Notes: a model not told the origin generated them from the letters alone. Shown: positions 9,909 through 21,869, counted from the stretch's first letter. The stretch: DNA of 64,000 nucleotides from Eucalyptus grandis (GCF_016545825.1 NC_052615.1:25665088-25729087), one strand, 5' to 3'. Numbers and translations: made by a program.

Positions 9909-11319
9909 AGAAGAAAAATTGCCCTGGAAGAGAAGCTCTGTTCAAGAAGCTTCCGGATTCTTCCCCCACCACCTCCGGCCGTCGGACGGTGCTCGCCTCC
10001 TCCAGCCGTCGTCGATCCTCAGTCTCGGGAAGACACTGATCGGAGAGAAAACCATATTTGAGGCACGCATGCCCACCTGAGAGACAAACACCCGGGCAAG
10101 GACGATCGAGCAAAAGGGGCAAAAGCTTGCACCCCCTCAGCACGCGTCTTTGGAGTTTCTTTTTCTTCGGTCATCCTCATCCGCCGATAATCGCCATCGG
10201 TTCACCACCGCCGGCCATCAGCTAGCGTACGTACTGGAAAGAGAACTTGAAATGGCGAGGTTTTTGAGCGTCCAGAAGTCACTCTCTCGGTTATTTCTTC
10301 TGAATCCTTTCCCGCCGATTCGTTGCCAATCGTGATTGAAGCAATTTGTGTTTGTCTTAAACTTCATTACCGGTGCTCATCCTCACCAGCGACGTTTTCC
10401 AAATCCTCCTCGTGCGAACTCGACCGGTAATCATGACTAAGAACTCCTCATCGGCAAGGTAATCTCTCTTCCCTACTATACTCTGTTTTTTGATGAATGA
10501 AAGTAACCGAAATGGCATGTCCTAGATTAGGATAGAATCGGCTCAAATTCGTATTCATATTGACGATTGCGTACTTGGACTGATTTTGTTTGAACCTGAT
10601 CTCTAACCCGATGGACTGATTTTGTTTGAATCTGATCTCTAGCCCGAAGTCATCGCTTTCTTTCACTTCTCCACTGAATGCACATAACGCGTTTGATAAC
10701 ATGACTCCGAAGTGTATCAGTGAGTTTCTGCTAAATCTGAAGATATACTACTTTAGTTTGCACATTATTGATTGATTCGTCATGATTTGAATTTTACACA
10801 TTGACCGAGACTGACGCCTATTCTTGTTCTATTCCCATGTATGTCTGTCTCTGAGGTGATGGCCCGTGGTCGATGGCGATTAACTGGATTCGAGTCAATG
10901 GCTGGAGCGTCGGTCCATTGAAACATTCGTGGCGGTTTGTTTCTCCAATCTTATGTTCTGTCCATTTCCTTTACTGTTGCGATTGTGGAGGATTGAGTTG
11001 ATGGTGACGGAGGATGGCCGTAGTCACTGAATTGTACTAATTCAGGTGAATATCTGTTGATAATTTTAGTGTTTCAGCTCTTGAACTTGACAAGAAATGG
11101 ATCTGGGAATGGTGGACTTGGCGTCAAGGATGAACAACGATCATAAAAAGAGAGGCGAATAACAAAAAAGAGAAAATGGGCCCGTTTCAATGGAAAATAA
11201 GTTTAATGTGGGCTTAGTGTGTATTTTTCATGGCAATGGGTTTAGGGCAGTAATGTTCAGGAACGGGTTTAAGATATGATTGGGCTGAATCTGGTTTTAG
11301 CAAATTTGTATTGAGAAAA
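9909..11319 (+). repeat. Unit I copy of the gene X 5' block
   Basis: Aligns with 28185-28736 and, past the copia B insertion, with 34380-34990. A purine-poor, CCG/TCC-rich start (9960-10240) looks like a 5' untranslated exon. It ends in 'cggcaag|gtaatc' at 10458, a good donor site; unit II has the same junction at 28502. A short frame at 10252-10335 (MARFLSVQKSLSRLF...) exists only in unit I. A 'tttcag' acceptor at about 11078 opens 'CTCTTGAACTTGACAAG' in both copies. These are probably the 5' exons of the gene whose later part is at 11560-11890. The product is not recognised. Confidence 0.45.
10576..10647. repeat. 36-bp tandem duplication
   Basis: Two adjacent copies starting tggactgattttg (10576-10611 and 10612-10647), differing at two bases. 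Unit II has only one copy near 28619-28650, so the duplication arose after the units separated. Confidence 0.85.
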
Positions 11320-11440
11320 GTACATTGAAAATCCTAAAACTTAATACGAAAATGCAATTGAATTCTAAAACTTTCAAGTCATAAAACCTATCATTAAAGT
11401 GCAATTAAGTCTTAAAGTTTTTAAATAGTACAATCAAACC
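11320..11440. repeat. Remnant of a 'cctaaaactt' TIR element
   Basis: Repeats of 'aaaatcctaaaactt', 'gtgcaattaagtcttaaa' and 'caatcaaa' match the arm wording of the long-TIR element at 25370-26703 and the MITE at 48679-48975. Unit II has a related remnant at 34995-35165, so the insertion predates duplication. Confidence 0.55.
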
Positions 11441-11559
11441 CATCTTTTCTCGGACGTATCAGGAGGGATGGACCACTCTGGAAAAGGTAGATTTAGAGGT
11501 AATGAATTTGTTACGAAAATAAAGTCAAGTCTTAAAATTATTGTTACTGATTGAGTGCG

Positions 11560-11900
11560 GGATTGAATTTTCATAGGTTGATATGGTGATACATCTTTGC
11601 CATCGTGTACCGAAATATTTGCTGGTGCTACTCCCTGGATTGATTTGAAAGTTGTGAGATTATAGAGAAAGATGACATCACTACTTCTATGAAGGCCTAT
11701 GAAGCTTTTGAAATAATTGGAAGCATCACCCATGACTCTTGCTCTTAATAGGTGCAGAAAATGTTACTTCCTGCGGTTTTTGCGCAACTATAACACGAAA
11801 GAGAGATGCATAGAAGTCGAAGGCAAGTCCTGATTCAATCGCAACGTCAACTATATGCTAGTAAACATCAGTCTTTGACAAAACCTTCAGCGGAGTACAA
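11560..11900 (+). pseudogene. Gene X remnant, unit I copy (product unknown)
   Basis: Aligns with 35250-35600 and 58265-58600. The best-preserved part (about 11755-11880) reads ERCIEVEGKS in one frame, then breaks at stops. The unit III copy reads furthest and includes RNYAIEGRHIEVEGK. The pattern of conservation in three copies suggests an exon, but I cannot name the family. Introns and strand (+) are inferred from the donor/acceptor signals upstream. Confidence 0.4.
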
Positions 11901-12009
11901 ACCAACAGTCGATAACGGCGGTTTTAAATTGGACAGCTGACTTAAAAGTGCTCGAACTTGACAAAGCCAAAAGGCAAATTTCCCGTGCACAAGGTCACCG
12001 GACTATAGA

Positions 12010-12749
12010 AGGCTCAACTAATTAGATTCTCTGGCGACCAGAATGGAGCCTCGGGGTTAGGGAAATCAAAAGATACGGTGTATCCCGCAATCAAGCAAGA
12101 ACTTTCGCATATATCCAAAGGCAGACCTACGTAGCAGCCACGAATGAGCCTCGGGGTCAGATAATTTATATGAGAAGCACACAGCAAAGAGAAATCCATA
12201 CGCAACATAAACACGGACTCCTTCCTCGATACTCTCGAGGAGCCTCTTCCGTGCTAGATTCAGCCCCACATAAAAGGCTACGAACAGCCCGAGCATCGCA
12301 ATTTGAATGCGACCTTCCACAGTGGGACATATTTCGGCTCTTGACCATAGCGGAACGTTAAACTTGCATAATGTAAGAAAATTGCCATGACGGAGAAAAG
12401 GAACGCAAAACTGTTAGACATCACAAAGGTTTTAAAAAAATGGCCTGCCAGCATGAACTGCCATTCCATCGTCATTATAACCTCCCAGAACCGTGAAGGC
12501 CACAGCGAAGCTTACGGTGGCTATCAGCCCCGCCACTAGTAGTTGAGCATCCATAATGCCTCTTTTTGACAAAGTGAAATCATCTCTATTGGCAATATTA
12601 CTTCCTGTAGTTATCAATATGGAGGGTTGACCCTGAGCAAATTGATTGTCTAATCTCTTCTTGCCATGTTCAACAAACCAGCCTTGAAAGCCCGGGAGTC
12701 CATGAGATCCTTTCTACAGGTAAGAAACTTTCGTAGCATAGTAGCCGAT
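12010..12749 (-). pseudogene. Orphan PGG-domain exon of an ACD6-like gene (copy A)
   Basis: Minus-strand remnant of the terminal exon of an ankyrin/PGG membrane protein. The 'IMDAQLLVAGLIATVSFAVAFT' transmembrane segment and the degenerate motif VLGGYNDDG (normally VPGGY) are visible near 12450-12560. The rest is split over three frames. An AG acceptor lies just right of 12749, and an in-frame TAG follows about 12 codons into the exon, where copy B (35764-36447) has TTG. It is the closest paralogue of copy B. No ankyrin exons follow: the matching sequence stops near 13010, where an unrelated insertion begins. Confidence 0.8.
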
Positions 12750-13012
12750 CTAAAAAATGTACAGAATATATCAATTAAAGTGTGAAAGATTTCCAACGAA
12801 ATAATTCAAGAACCTCAATTTACACACTCAAAATCCATATATAACAAATAAGACTCCTGACAATTATTAAAATGTCATGGAGAATTCATTCATATCATCT
12901 CTTTTAGATAAATAGAGTTCCCTAAAGTAAACATTATAGTTACAAGTATGCTATCCTAGTCCTGATTTATTCTCAATTTTTCTTCTTTTTCTTCTTTTTT
13001 TCTCTTTATGGT
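12750..13012. repeat. Intron 2 stub of copy A
   Basis: Aligns with 36448-36715 (intron 2 of the unit II ANK-PGG gene) up to 'ctttatggtat', then the match ends abruptly. This marks the break in unit I. Confidence 0.6.
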
Positions 13013-14222
13013 ATCCTCTTGTTGAAACCTAATTTTTAGTCAACGCGTCATTAAAAGGTAAAAAAAATCGAGATTTGGGTTTCTGATCGCGACGGAATCC
13101 CATATCTGACCAAAAAGTATCGTTTCTCATTTCTTTGTTTTGCATTATTGTTTTTAAGTAATTTCTAACTCATTTTCAAGAAAAATCCGAAAAATCAAAC
13201 GGTTGACTTTCGAACAATCCCGAGTAAAAATTAAATTTTTACTCAAAAAGATTCAATTTAACTTTAATTTAACTTTTGTCAAATAATTTCTTGAAAATTC
13301 AAAGATTTAACCAAAAAGTCGACATTTTAGGAAAAATAAACTAAATGATTGATTTTTTTATCAAACCTTTGACCCAAAAAAATAAAATAAAAAATAAAAA
13401 AATGCCCAAATTCATTTGTTTTAATGCTAAATTGACTTTTGTGCCAAAATTTCACAAAAATTCTATTAAGAACTTTGATTTCTGAATTTTTCAATTTTAG
13501 ATTCAAAATTGACTAAAAATAAAATTACTTTTATTCTAGTCATAATTAGGCGTAGTTACTTCTTTGACATATGATTTATGGACTATTTGAAATTTGCCTG
13601 TGCATTTAATTTTGTGATTTATTGAGTCAAAATGCTAATTGTCATTTTGAGCCCTAATTGGGGGATCAAAATTGATGTTTCATAACTTGCGAACGGACGA
13701 TTGTTTCTCACTCATTTCCTTATCAATTTGAAGAATTGTATCCTCCCAAACATTATAAAATCAAGCAATTAAGCTTCAATCGACAAAAATCAAATTGACC
13801 CATTCATGGCTATGATTTAATTTCATGAATTTAGTTCCAATTTTAATATTAGACTTAGATCCATTTTTGACCTAAGCTTGAGCGCTTCAATTCAAGGTCA
13901 ATTTGAATATGACAAGTGATCTTACATAGGTAGCTCATTAGATAGGATAATTGTGACACTAATTGAGTTTAATTTTAGTTAATTTACAATTTTGTCAATT
14001 GAATTGTAAATTTTATCATTTTAGCCCTTTAAGCCCAATTCAAAACACCCATGATTTCAACTCATTGTTTTTCACGATAATCATTCAATTAGGTCAATGA
14101 AAAACCCCTAGATAATGTTCATAAGGTTTGATTAACTTAATTGTATCTTAATTGACCAATTTCTTCTTAAAAATGATGAAATTCCTTTTTGATTTGGTCA
14201 TTTAGGGACCAAATTGCATAAA
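13013..14222. other. AT-rich insertion, unclassified
   Basis: 1.2 kb with no counterpart in units II or III. It starts TGTTGAAACCTAATTTTTAG, wording typical of plant LTR starts. It is rich in aaaaat/ttgac words and has no coding frame above 60 codons. It fills the junction between the copy A block and the unit III-like block. A solo LTR or LTR fragment is possible, but no clear duplication of flanking bases is seen. Confidence 0.35.
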
Positions 14223-14681
14223 TGTTAGACCCATGGGGGTTGAAGAGTGTTCAAGGAAATTATGGAAATTGGAGTAATGGCAATCAACCGGTATAAATAT
14301 ATAAAACTCGTTAATGCTATGAAGAGCATTTTGTTTAATTAAAATACACACAAAATCCAACACTTTCCTTGCAACCTCCAGATAATCACCAAACAAATAC
14401 CAAACTTGGCAGTTCAACCACAATAGCACAGCAATTGCTAACCCTCTTGACTTTCATTTGGTTAACTGGAAAAGTCTTCACTTGGTGGCCTCGGGTGCGC
14501 TCCAGATACTGGAGCACGGCAAATTTTGCTGGCGCTCGATCAAACAGGTTGACGTTGACAGGTTTTAAATCGGACAGCTGACATAGAAAAGCTCGAACTT
14601 GACGACTGACAAAGCAAAAAGAAAATTTCCCGTGCACAACCTCACGGGACTATAAAGCCAACCCAACTCTTAACAGCTCTC
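14223..14681. repeat. 3' flank of ANK-PGG gene 1, duplicated at 59330-59789
   Basis: Aligns with 59330-59789 over nearly its full length, including 'gaagagcattttgtttaatt'. It lies just downstream of the PGG stop codon and probably holds the 3' untranslated region and terminator of the minus-strand gene. Confidence 0.65.
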
Positions 14682-15356
14682 TTAGCGTATCCCATAAGCA
14701 CGCTCTCCCTCTGGAAGCAATAAATCGGGATTTAGATATACAATCGAAAAACGATGTCGGAAGTCCCCGTACGAACCGATGATGTAATAACTCCCGACAC
14801 ATCCACACACAACCCAAGGAACAATCGCGAGCCCAGTGGTTCTGGTCAACACCACATACGTCCCAGAAGCAAAGGCTAGCACCATCGCAAGCGCCGCAAA
14901 GTAAATGTATCTTGCGGCCCTTTGCGTGAATTTCACCTTTTTACGATCGCTCAACGCAGAAGTATCAAATTGTATGAACAATGCCAAGGTGGAGAAACTG
15001 AATGCCAGAGCGTTAGCTATCACAAAGGTTATGAAAGCTGCCCTGCCAGCAAGAGTTGCCATTCCTTGGTTGGGTCCATCACTATAATAACCTCCGGGCA
15101 TCGTGAAGGTTGCAGCAAAGGTCGCTGTAACTATGAACGCTGCCACTACTTGTTCAAGTTCGATAACGCTTTTCAGTGACGAATTGAAATTTTCTTGGTT
15201 GGGAGTATTACTTCCTGTGATTTCAGACCCAACTGGTTGGCCCTCAACAAATTGCTTGTCTAATCTCTTTTTAACATGTTCCGAAACCCACTCTTGCATA
15301 ACCAGAAATCCGGATTTTCTTCTCAGCGCACCATAAACAATAGATCTGCATTTGAC
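14682..15356 (-). CDS. Exon 3 of ANK-PGG gene 1: PGG domain
   Basis: Open from an AG acceptor at 15357-15358 to the stop at 14682, about 224 codons. It has a basic start, the first hydrophobic helix (VVAAFIVTATFAATFT), the family motif MPGGYYSDG with NQGMATL after it, and three more hydrophobic segments. That gives the usual four-helix PGG architecture. It is unbroken and is the best preserved part of the gene. Confidence 0.85.
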   Translation of the reverse strand, partial: VKCRSIVYGALRRKSGFLVMQEWVSEHVKKRLDKQFVEGQPVGSEITGSNTPNQENFNSSLKSVIELEQVVAAFIVTATFAATFTMPGGYYSDGPNQGMATLAGRAAFITFVIANALAFSFSTLALFIQFDTSALSDRKKVKFTQRAARYIYFAALAMVLAFASGTYVVLTRTTGLAIVPWVVCGCVGSYYIIGSYGDFRHRFSIVYLNPDLLLPEGERAYGIR

Positions 15357-16085
15357 CTGAAAATGTACAGAGAGTATTAATTAACGCTTGGTCTTTATCA
15401 GCAAAATACTTCACGACCCTCACTTTATTCACTCAAAATCCATCTATAACAAACAGAATTCCCAGCTGAGTCCGTAAACATTATTAATCAATCAATTCAT
15501 CTCCTTTAGATGATGTAGTGAGTAAATGAAACAGGTAAATAGAGTTTCCTGGGTAAACAATTACACATTCGGGTATGCCGTATGTGAATGATATTGTCTA
15601 GGGATTTTTTGAAGTCCTTTTTCTCAAATTGGGCAGAGTGCAGGTTATCTCTTTTATCTCAAAACTTATTTGAAAAGGGGCAGAAAAAAACAGAAGGATT
15701 TGGGGTAAACATTGTATAAGACGTTCTGCTTCTCTTATATTAATATGGCAGAATAGTTGTTTCAAAGTCAGAAGGCGCATATAAACTTTTGAATGGAGGT
15801 CCTCTAAAGTTACGGTTGACTATACGAGATACAGTGGCTGACATCTCAGCACAAGGTCCATTAAGCAGTCCATATATAAGAAATAAAAGAAAAAGGGAGA
15901 ATAAATCAAGTATTATTATCTCTTTTAATTTTTTCTTGAGTACCCCCCAGAACTTTCCCTTTGAACTAAGCAGATACAAAGATTATTAGGTGCTCTTGGA
16001 AGATCAGGTGGCCGTCCACCTAATGCAAGTTTTGGAGCATCGAGATCTATGAACTTCTTCATAAATAGCTGGGCAGTAAAATTGC
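15357..16085 (-). other. Intron 2 of ANK-PGG gene 1, proximal part
   Basis: AT-rich intron, 15600-16000 aligning with 60690-60960 in unit III. The last five bases (ATTGC) are the target duplication of the solo LTR that follows. Confidence 0.65.
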
Positions 16086-18442
16086 TGTCGAGACCTCTTT
16101 TTTTTCGGCGCCCGCAATCGGGTACGAGCGCCTAAGGAGGCTAATGGCTGGCTGAATTTATTAAGCCGGACTCTCCCAAGTCCACCAATTCACGACTTAA
16201 TGGTCGAGTTTTTAAACGTAAATCAATTTTAAATTGGAGTCGCCACTAATCGATTTGGGGTGGGTTGATTAGAAACCCAAGTGAAGTATCGGGAGAAATA
16301 CTCACTCCTTGCTAGCAAGAGAAATTAGGATCGGGGACTTGATTACACTAGTTAATCACTAATGCCCTTTCGGTACCTAATCTTGTTTAAACCCTAAGGC
16401 TTTTTGGATTTTTGAGAGATTTTCCATGCATTTTGAGAGGAAAAACATTTTTTGAGTATTTTCTCATTTTTGGACATAAAAGGGATTTTTGGTATTTTTG
16501 GAAAAATACAAGTCTTTTTAGCTTTTTCTGAATTTTTGGCTTTTTTTGGAAAATATGAAATATTTTTATTTTTTTTATTTTTCGGAAAATAAAATATTTT
16601 TATCATTTTTTTATTATTTTTCGATTTTCTGGAAATTAAAACATTTTTTAATAATATTATTATTTTTATTTTTTCTTTTTTTATTAAAGTATTACATAAA
16701 ATAATGAAAAGCCGACCCGAGTCGGATCCGCGGGTTGGGTCCGACCCGGGTCGACGACCCAAAGGCGGACGGGCCCGCGTTGCGGGCCCGACTCAGTTTT
16801 TTTTTTTTCTTTTATAAGCAAATCGCAGCCCAAAAGCGAAATAGGCCCACTTCTCTTAGGCCCGCACAAATTAGGCCCGCGCGACTAAACCCTAGAGGAA
16901 CCGGGTCATCCGCCCGACCCGACGACCCGACTTCCGGCCGCCCCAAATTCGCGAAACCCTACCCGGATCCAACCCACTTGACGACCCGTCTTCTTCCCTC
17001 GCCGACCCGGCTCTGGAACCCTCGAGATCTGGCGATCCGCGGCGCCGGGAAGGGTGGCTGGAATGTCACCGAGTGGTGACTCGACGACGGATGGCAGCTA
17101 GGGTTCCGGCGACAACGACGGGCAGCTGATGGGTCCTCAAAAACAACGGCGGCAACGACGACGGGTGACTACGGGGTTTTCGGGGATGGCAGTGGCCCAG
17201 CTTGGGACGAGATCTGGTGCAGCGATGAGGTGTGAGGGCGGCAACTGTCATTACCTGCCGACGGCGAGAGTGTGGCACGGCGGCGTTGCTGGTCAGCGAG
17301 ACGGCGTCAACCGTTTCAAGTCTGCCGGCCTGGGGGTAGGTCACAGCGATGGCATCGGGGGTGGACAGCACAGAGGCGTTCGACAGCTTGCCTCGGCGAG
17401 GCAACAGCGGCGGGCGACGGCGACTCTCACGCGGATTTCCAGATCTGCGCCCAAGTCTCGACCCTTCTTCCTCCGCTCTTCACTCACTCAGATCTGGACG
17501 GCGTCGGGGCACGGCTCGGCAGGGCGTCAGGGAGGACTGCAACGACGGTGGGGTGTCGAAAGCAGTGGCGATCCTGTGCAGTGACGGCGTCGGGGTGGTC
17601 GGGAGCTTTCGGCTTGGCGCAAGGATGGCGTCGGGCAGCGTCGATGGCACCTCCTTTCTCCTCGAATCCGACCTTCCCTCCCTCGATTCCTCTCTCGCTC
17701 AGCCCCTTCACCCGCTCGGATCTCTCTCACTCAGGCCAGATCCGAGCCTCCACCGGCCGGATCTGACCTTCTCGGACTCGCTCGCCGGCGGCCTCCCCCG
17801 AAGTCTCTCAGTGGGAGGTCAGCCGAGCTCGCGACCCGAGTCCTCTCAAGCTCGCTCTTCGATTCTTCCCCCGAAGTCTCTCAGTGGGAAGATCTCGGAG
17901 CTCGCTCCTCCCGTTCATCGACGAAGGTGGTGCCCTTTTATAGGCGAGGGAATCCGGTCGACGGAGCTTCGACCGCCGGTCCCCTTCGCGCGCCGGGCGG
18001 TTCTCCTCGGCTGAACCGGCGTCCCATCCGAGCTCATCCAGCGAAGCATGCTTGGCATTGATGGCGCTTCGCGATCTTATCTTCTCCGGCCGACGTCGGC
18101 CTACTCTCCTCGGCCGTAGGCCGTCCTTTGTGCGCGTCGTCATCTTCTGCGCGTGAACTACAGAGGCGGAGAAAGATGGAGCGAGGAAGAAGAAGAAGGA
18201 AGAAGGAGAAAAAGGGGGGTGGGGCCAAGTCGCACGAGCCCACGTGAAGAAAAAAAGGGGGGCTGCTGCTTTTTTTTTGCTTTTTTGCTTTTCTTGTTTT
18301 TTTTTTTGTTTTGTTTTGTTGTTTTTGTTATTTTATTTTTTGGTTTTTTATTTATTATTTATTATTTACTATCCGAAAAAGGCAAATAAATGTAAAAAAA
18401 AAAAACCTAATTAATTTTAAAAACGAAATTTAGGTGTCAACA
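16086..18442 (-). mobile_element. Solo LTR (2357 bp), Gypsy-like, in intron 2
   Basis: Read on the minus strand it starts TGTTGACACCTAAATTTCG and ends TCTCGACA. The 5-bp target duplication ATTGC lies at 16081-16085 and 18443-18447. There is no coding domain and no second LTR, so it is best read as a solo LTR left by recombination between two LTRs. It contains the 'ggagtcgccac' word common in large plant Gypsy elements (16237-16247) and a GC-rich part (16730-18250) with long but featureless open frames. A non-autonomous element without LTR pairs is the alternative. Confidence 0.75.
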
Positions 18443-19246
18443 ATTGCTTTATACTATTTTCATTATATGCAGGTAACTGTTGGTTATTAATACAATATTT
18501 GCTTTTCTTTAAGTAATCTGTTTTTTAGCGGGGCTTTTACTTTCAAACAAATAAATATTTTCTAGAATCAACGAAATATTTGAATACAACTTATGTAGCT
18601 ACAAATTTTGTGTTACTTTTGCAATACTTATATACGTGGCTTAAGCAATTTTTTCAATAGTCTAAAAAATTTCACATATTCTTTGTCGCTAAATAATTTT
18701 TGTGTAAACATCAAATCATAGATTTATTTGTATTTTGAAAAAAAAAAATACATATGCCCCTATACATTTTCGTTAATAATAAATGAAAACATTATGTACC
18801 AACTCATATATAAAAAAGAACCAAAAAGCTTCAAACCACGAATTTAGATATACTGACTATTATATCAAATAACATTTAAATTAGTAAGCTCTGGAAATTG
18901 ATTCTGATGTCTCGGCAGAATCAATTCCCGTAGCTTACTCAAGAAAAAAAAAGTCAATTCATCAAAATTAATTCCCGTAGCTTACTAATTTAAAGGTTAT
19001 TGTTGCAGGGGATAAAAAAATCCGTTATATTTTTTGTCTAATTAATGTAATAGTTGGAGTGCTCATTAATGTTCAGTGAAGTGGGCGGATATGAAGCTTT
19101 GGGATAATGTGGCTCAACCACAAAGTTTAATTCTACCCAGCGGCCTTACTAAATATTGTTAGATATGTAGTATGAAATCCCTTCACACGGTGCCCCTTTT
19201 TCAAATGTGGGTCACACTCACTAGAGCAATCTCTGCTACAATTTGT
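18443..19246 (-). other. Intron 2 of ANK-PGG gene 1, distal part
   Basis: AT-rich intron continuing after the solo LTR. A 16-base word 'ttcccgtagcttacta'-type repeat occurs near 18924 and 18973. Part aligns with 37560-37870 in unit II. No coding frame. Confidence 0.55.
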
Positions 19247-19759
19247 CTACAAAGTGGACGCAAAAATGTCAAGGGCGGTCTTGTGATCCTTGTTTGTGGC
19301 AAAACAATTCACCCTCTTATCTCTTGCAAGTGTGGGCACGATGATAAGGTATTCTTTGTGAAGCATGGCCAAATGCAAAGCCGTGTTTCCATTAGTGTCT
19401 TGTTGGTCAATAACATCCTCTAGGTTTGGCGTCCTTAGTATGTGCTTGACTACCTTTGCTCGTCCACCGATGACAGCTGAATGAAGAGCCGTTCGCTCTT
19501 TGTTGTTTATCATGTCATAAGCATCGGGACAAGATGTAAGAAGCTCTTTAATGATATTGACATGGCCACGGAATGCTGCAATGTGAAGAGCTGATTCCCC
19601 CTCTTTGTCTAAGTCGTATACCACAGAAGTATCATGTTGCAAAAGCCGTCGAACTGCTTTGACATTGCCAAAGCAAGCAGCATAATGAAGAGGAGTCCAC
19701 CCGATGTCGTCAACTTCTCTCGATCACTTCTGGTCTTTTCTCTAGGATTTTCTCCCAAC
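19247..19759 (-). CDS. Exon 2 of ANK-PGG gene 1: ankyrin repeats (frame broken)
   Basis: An AG acceptor lies at 19760-19761. After a frame change near 19715, 131 codons read through three ankyrin repeats: 'GESALHIAAFRGHVNIIKEL', 'ERTALHSAVIGGRAKVVKHIL' and 'GNTALHLAMLHKE' in order. It ends at a stop where the paralogues have a donor site, so the exon end is degraded. Confidence 0.75.
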
Positions 19760-21240
19760 CTTTGCAAAAGCAATACGAATATTTCATGATTTAGACTGTT
19801 TTAGCATTTTGTCATAGATATATAACATTGTATTTCATCCTATTTAACTTTCCCATTTTTCTCTGTAATAGGAGGAATATGTCATGGTTATTCTGAAATT
19901 TCTCTAGCGATCTTGTGTAACACATGTAGAACCTAACAACCTTCAATAAAGCATAATGTAGGAACTTGTAAAATTTTTCATTTTGATTAGTGAATTCGTC
20001 AAAAATTCATAAATTTGATTGAGAAGAAGCTTCTTTTCTATTCAGCAAGGCATCTGCTCTGTCAAGACTAGAATAAAAGACTAAGGTTTTTTACTCTGAT
20101 GCCAATCATTTTACAGGAATATCGTGCCCAACTCAATTTTATAAAAAATTAAATTAACGGCACCTTTTACGTTTTCCAATTGTAAAGTTATTGCACCCCT
20201 GTTTTTTCAAGTCATCATAATTTTCTCCTGGGCGTTAAAAATTTTTCCATTGATTTTTTTGGAAATATAATGCAATGCGCCCTATCATCAATTGTACAAT
20301 GAAGGAAAAGAAAGAAAAAGACGGAAAAGAAGAATACCCCCAAAAAAAGAAAAAAAAAAGAGGCGAACTGGATGAGAGAGAAAAGGGAAGATGTTGGGGT
20401 ATGATGGTGATGGTGGTTGATGATGGTGCCTGGGGAACAAGATGCAGAAAAATTCTGTCTTAATAACAAAGAGTTTTTTTTTTCCCAATGGGTTGAACAC
20501 GTAATCCCAAATGGCAAATGCAGTTTGTTCCATGGGAAATTCTGTCTTATGATACTACTGCGTGCAAACTCTAATCTTCTTCTTTTGGACAGCAAACTAA
20601 GAGAAGACGAACGAGTTGGAACTTATTTAATTGTCAATGAACAAAACAATAAAGAGAATGTAAAGGGAATAACAACTCGAATATTTTCAAAATATAATTC
20701 TCACGCATAAGTGGTCAAGAGGCACGTCCGTGGGAAAAGCATGACCTTTCACCATTATGAAAGTAATAACAAATAAATAATGGCTGTGGTTTTTCCACTC
20801 TTTTTCCTTCCTTTTCTTTCCTGGTGGGTATTATCACAATCTTTTATTTCCTGGGCTGTCAAATGTTCTGCCCCTCCAGAAAAATGGAGTACAAAGGGAC
20901 GCTAAAGGCGTGGAAAGATATGAAAAAGGAAAGTGGAATCCTCGAGGAAAGAAAAGAAAGAAAGAAGAAAAGGGAACCGTATTTAACCATATATAAAATA
21001 AATAAATAAGAGATTAATGCGTGGTCAAAATATTGTGATAAGGAGTGTATAAACCAAAAGAATGGAAAAAAGTGTGGCCCATCAGTAAATTTTTTTTATT
21101 ATTATATTTATAGGATACTCCTGTAGATGAGGGCCATCACTAGTACCTCCAGCAATCTCACTAAGGAGAAGCCTTGCATTAGAGAGAGAACATCGGTTGA
21201 AATTTATGATTCACTAGGTTTATGATCTTGTGATACTTAC
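19760..21240 (-). other. Intron 1 of ANK-PGG gene 1
   Basis: AT-rich. 20210-20460 aligns with 62260-62530 in unit III, so this is shared intron sequence. The frames in it are composition effects (poly-A/poly-T tracts). Confidence 0.65.
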
Positions 21241-21869
21241 TTGATAGTGAGTAGTGCACTGCGGCATGCAGAGCTGTCAATCCCTTAGGGCCTCTATGAA
21301 AGCATGGCGACGAGGAAGCATGTAAAATTGGCTCAATAATATCCGAAAGTCTTTGATGTGCTGCGAGATAAAGTGGGTGCTCACCAACAGCATTACCAAT
21401 ATCACATAGTTGAGGATCTTCTTCAATCAGCAACTTCACAACCGACTCGTGACCTCCTCTTAGTGCATAGTGTAGTGAGGTATCCTTGTTATTATTTGGT
21501 CTCCTAAGTAGCTCTTTGCATGCATCAAGTTGATCTAGTGATTTTGCCAAATCTGTGAAGACTCGAACTGCATGGTCATTTCCCACTTTAGCAGCAACAT
21601 GTAAAGGAGTGTCCTTTGTAGTTACCTTGCCATAGAAGGGACGATCCTGATTGATGTCGTAGAATATCTCGAATGAAATCTACCTGCTTGCCTTGAGCCG
21701 CAACGTGAAGAATGTTATTCCCCTTTGGCGTTGTTTGGTGGAAAAGATCCTCTCCATTTTCCGAAATTGTTGTCATCAGGGAACGATAGTCTCTTGACTT
21801 TGCTGCTTTATATACTTTAGGATGCATACTCAGTCTCTCTTTCATTCTTGGGACACGTAGTAGTGGCAA
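21241..21869 (-). CDS. Exon 1 of ANK-PGG gene 1: N-terminus and ankyrin repeats (frame broken)
   Basis: From ATG 21845 the frame reads MKERLSMHPKVYKAAKSRDY and then the first ankyrin unit, 'NNILHVAAQGKQVDFIRDIL'. Two bases are missing where the paralogue has 'GDTPLHLAAK' (near 21612). The second frame continues with 'KDTSLHYALRGGHESVVKLL', 'EHPLYLAAHQR' and 'GLTALHAAV'. It ends at a clear donor (exon end 21241, then GTAAGTAT). The most 5' codon of the open frame (21869) is TTG. Confidence 0.75.

Larger units (their letters stand above)
14682..21869 (-). pseudogene. ACD6-like ankyrin-repeat/PGG gene 1 (unit I), damaged
   Basis: Three exons on the minus strand: 21241-21845 (N-terminus and ankyrin repeats), 19247-19759 (more ankyrin repeats) and 14682-15356 (PGG membrane domain). 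ACD6-type proteins are plasma-membrane/ER ankyrin proteins that raise salicylic-acid defence and cell death in Arabidopsis. That role is known for the family and only inferred here. Damage: loss of two bases near 21612 in exon 1, a frame change near 19715 in exon 2, and no clear donor at the exon 2 end. Intron 2 holds a 2.36-kb solo LTR. Exon order, splice sites and length match the paralogues in units II and III. The first ATG is at 21845; a second follows seven codons later. If the indels are assembly errors, this could be a working gene, so I keep moderate doubt. Confidence 0.8.

Noticed and set aside
17066..18143. Frames of 110-221 codons in the solo LTR
   Set aside because: They are Ser/Arg/Pro-rich by composition, overlap on both strands and show no family motif.
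20215..20710. Frames of 126 and 97 codons in intron 1 of gene 1
   Set aside because: They are not conserved in the homologous intron of unit III and are driven by homopolymer runs.
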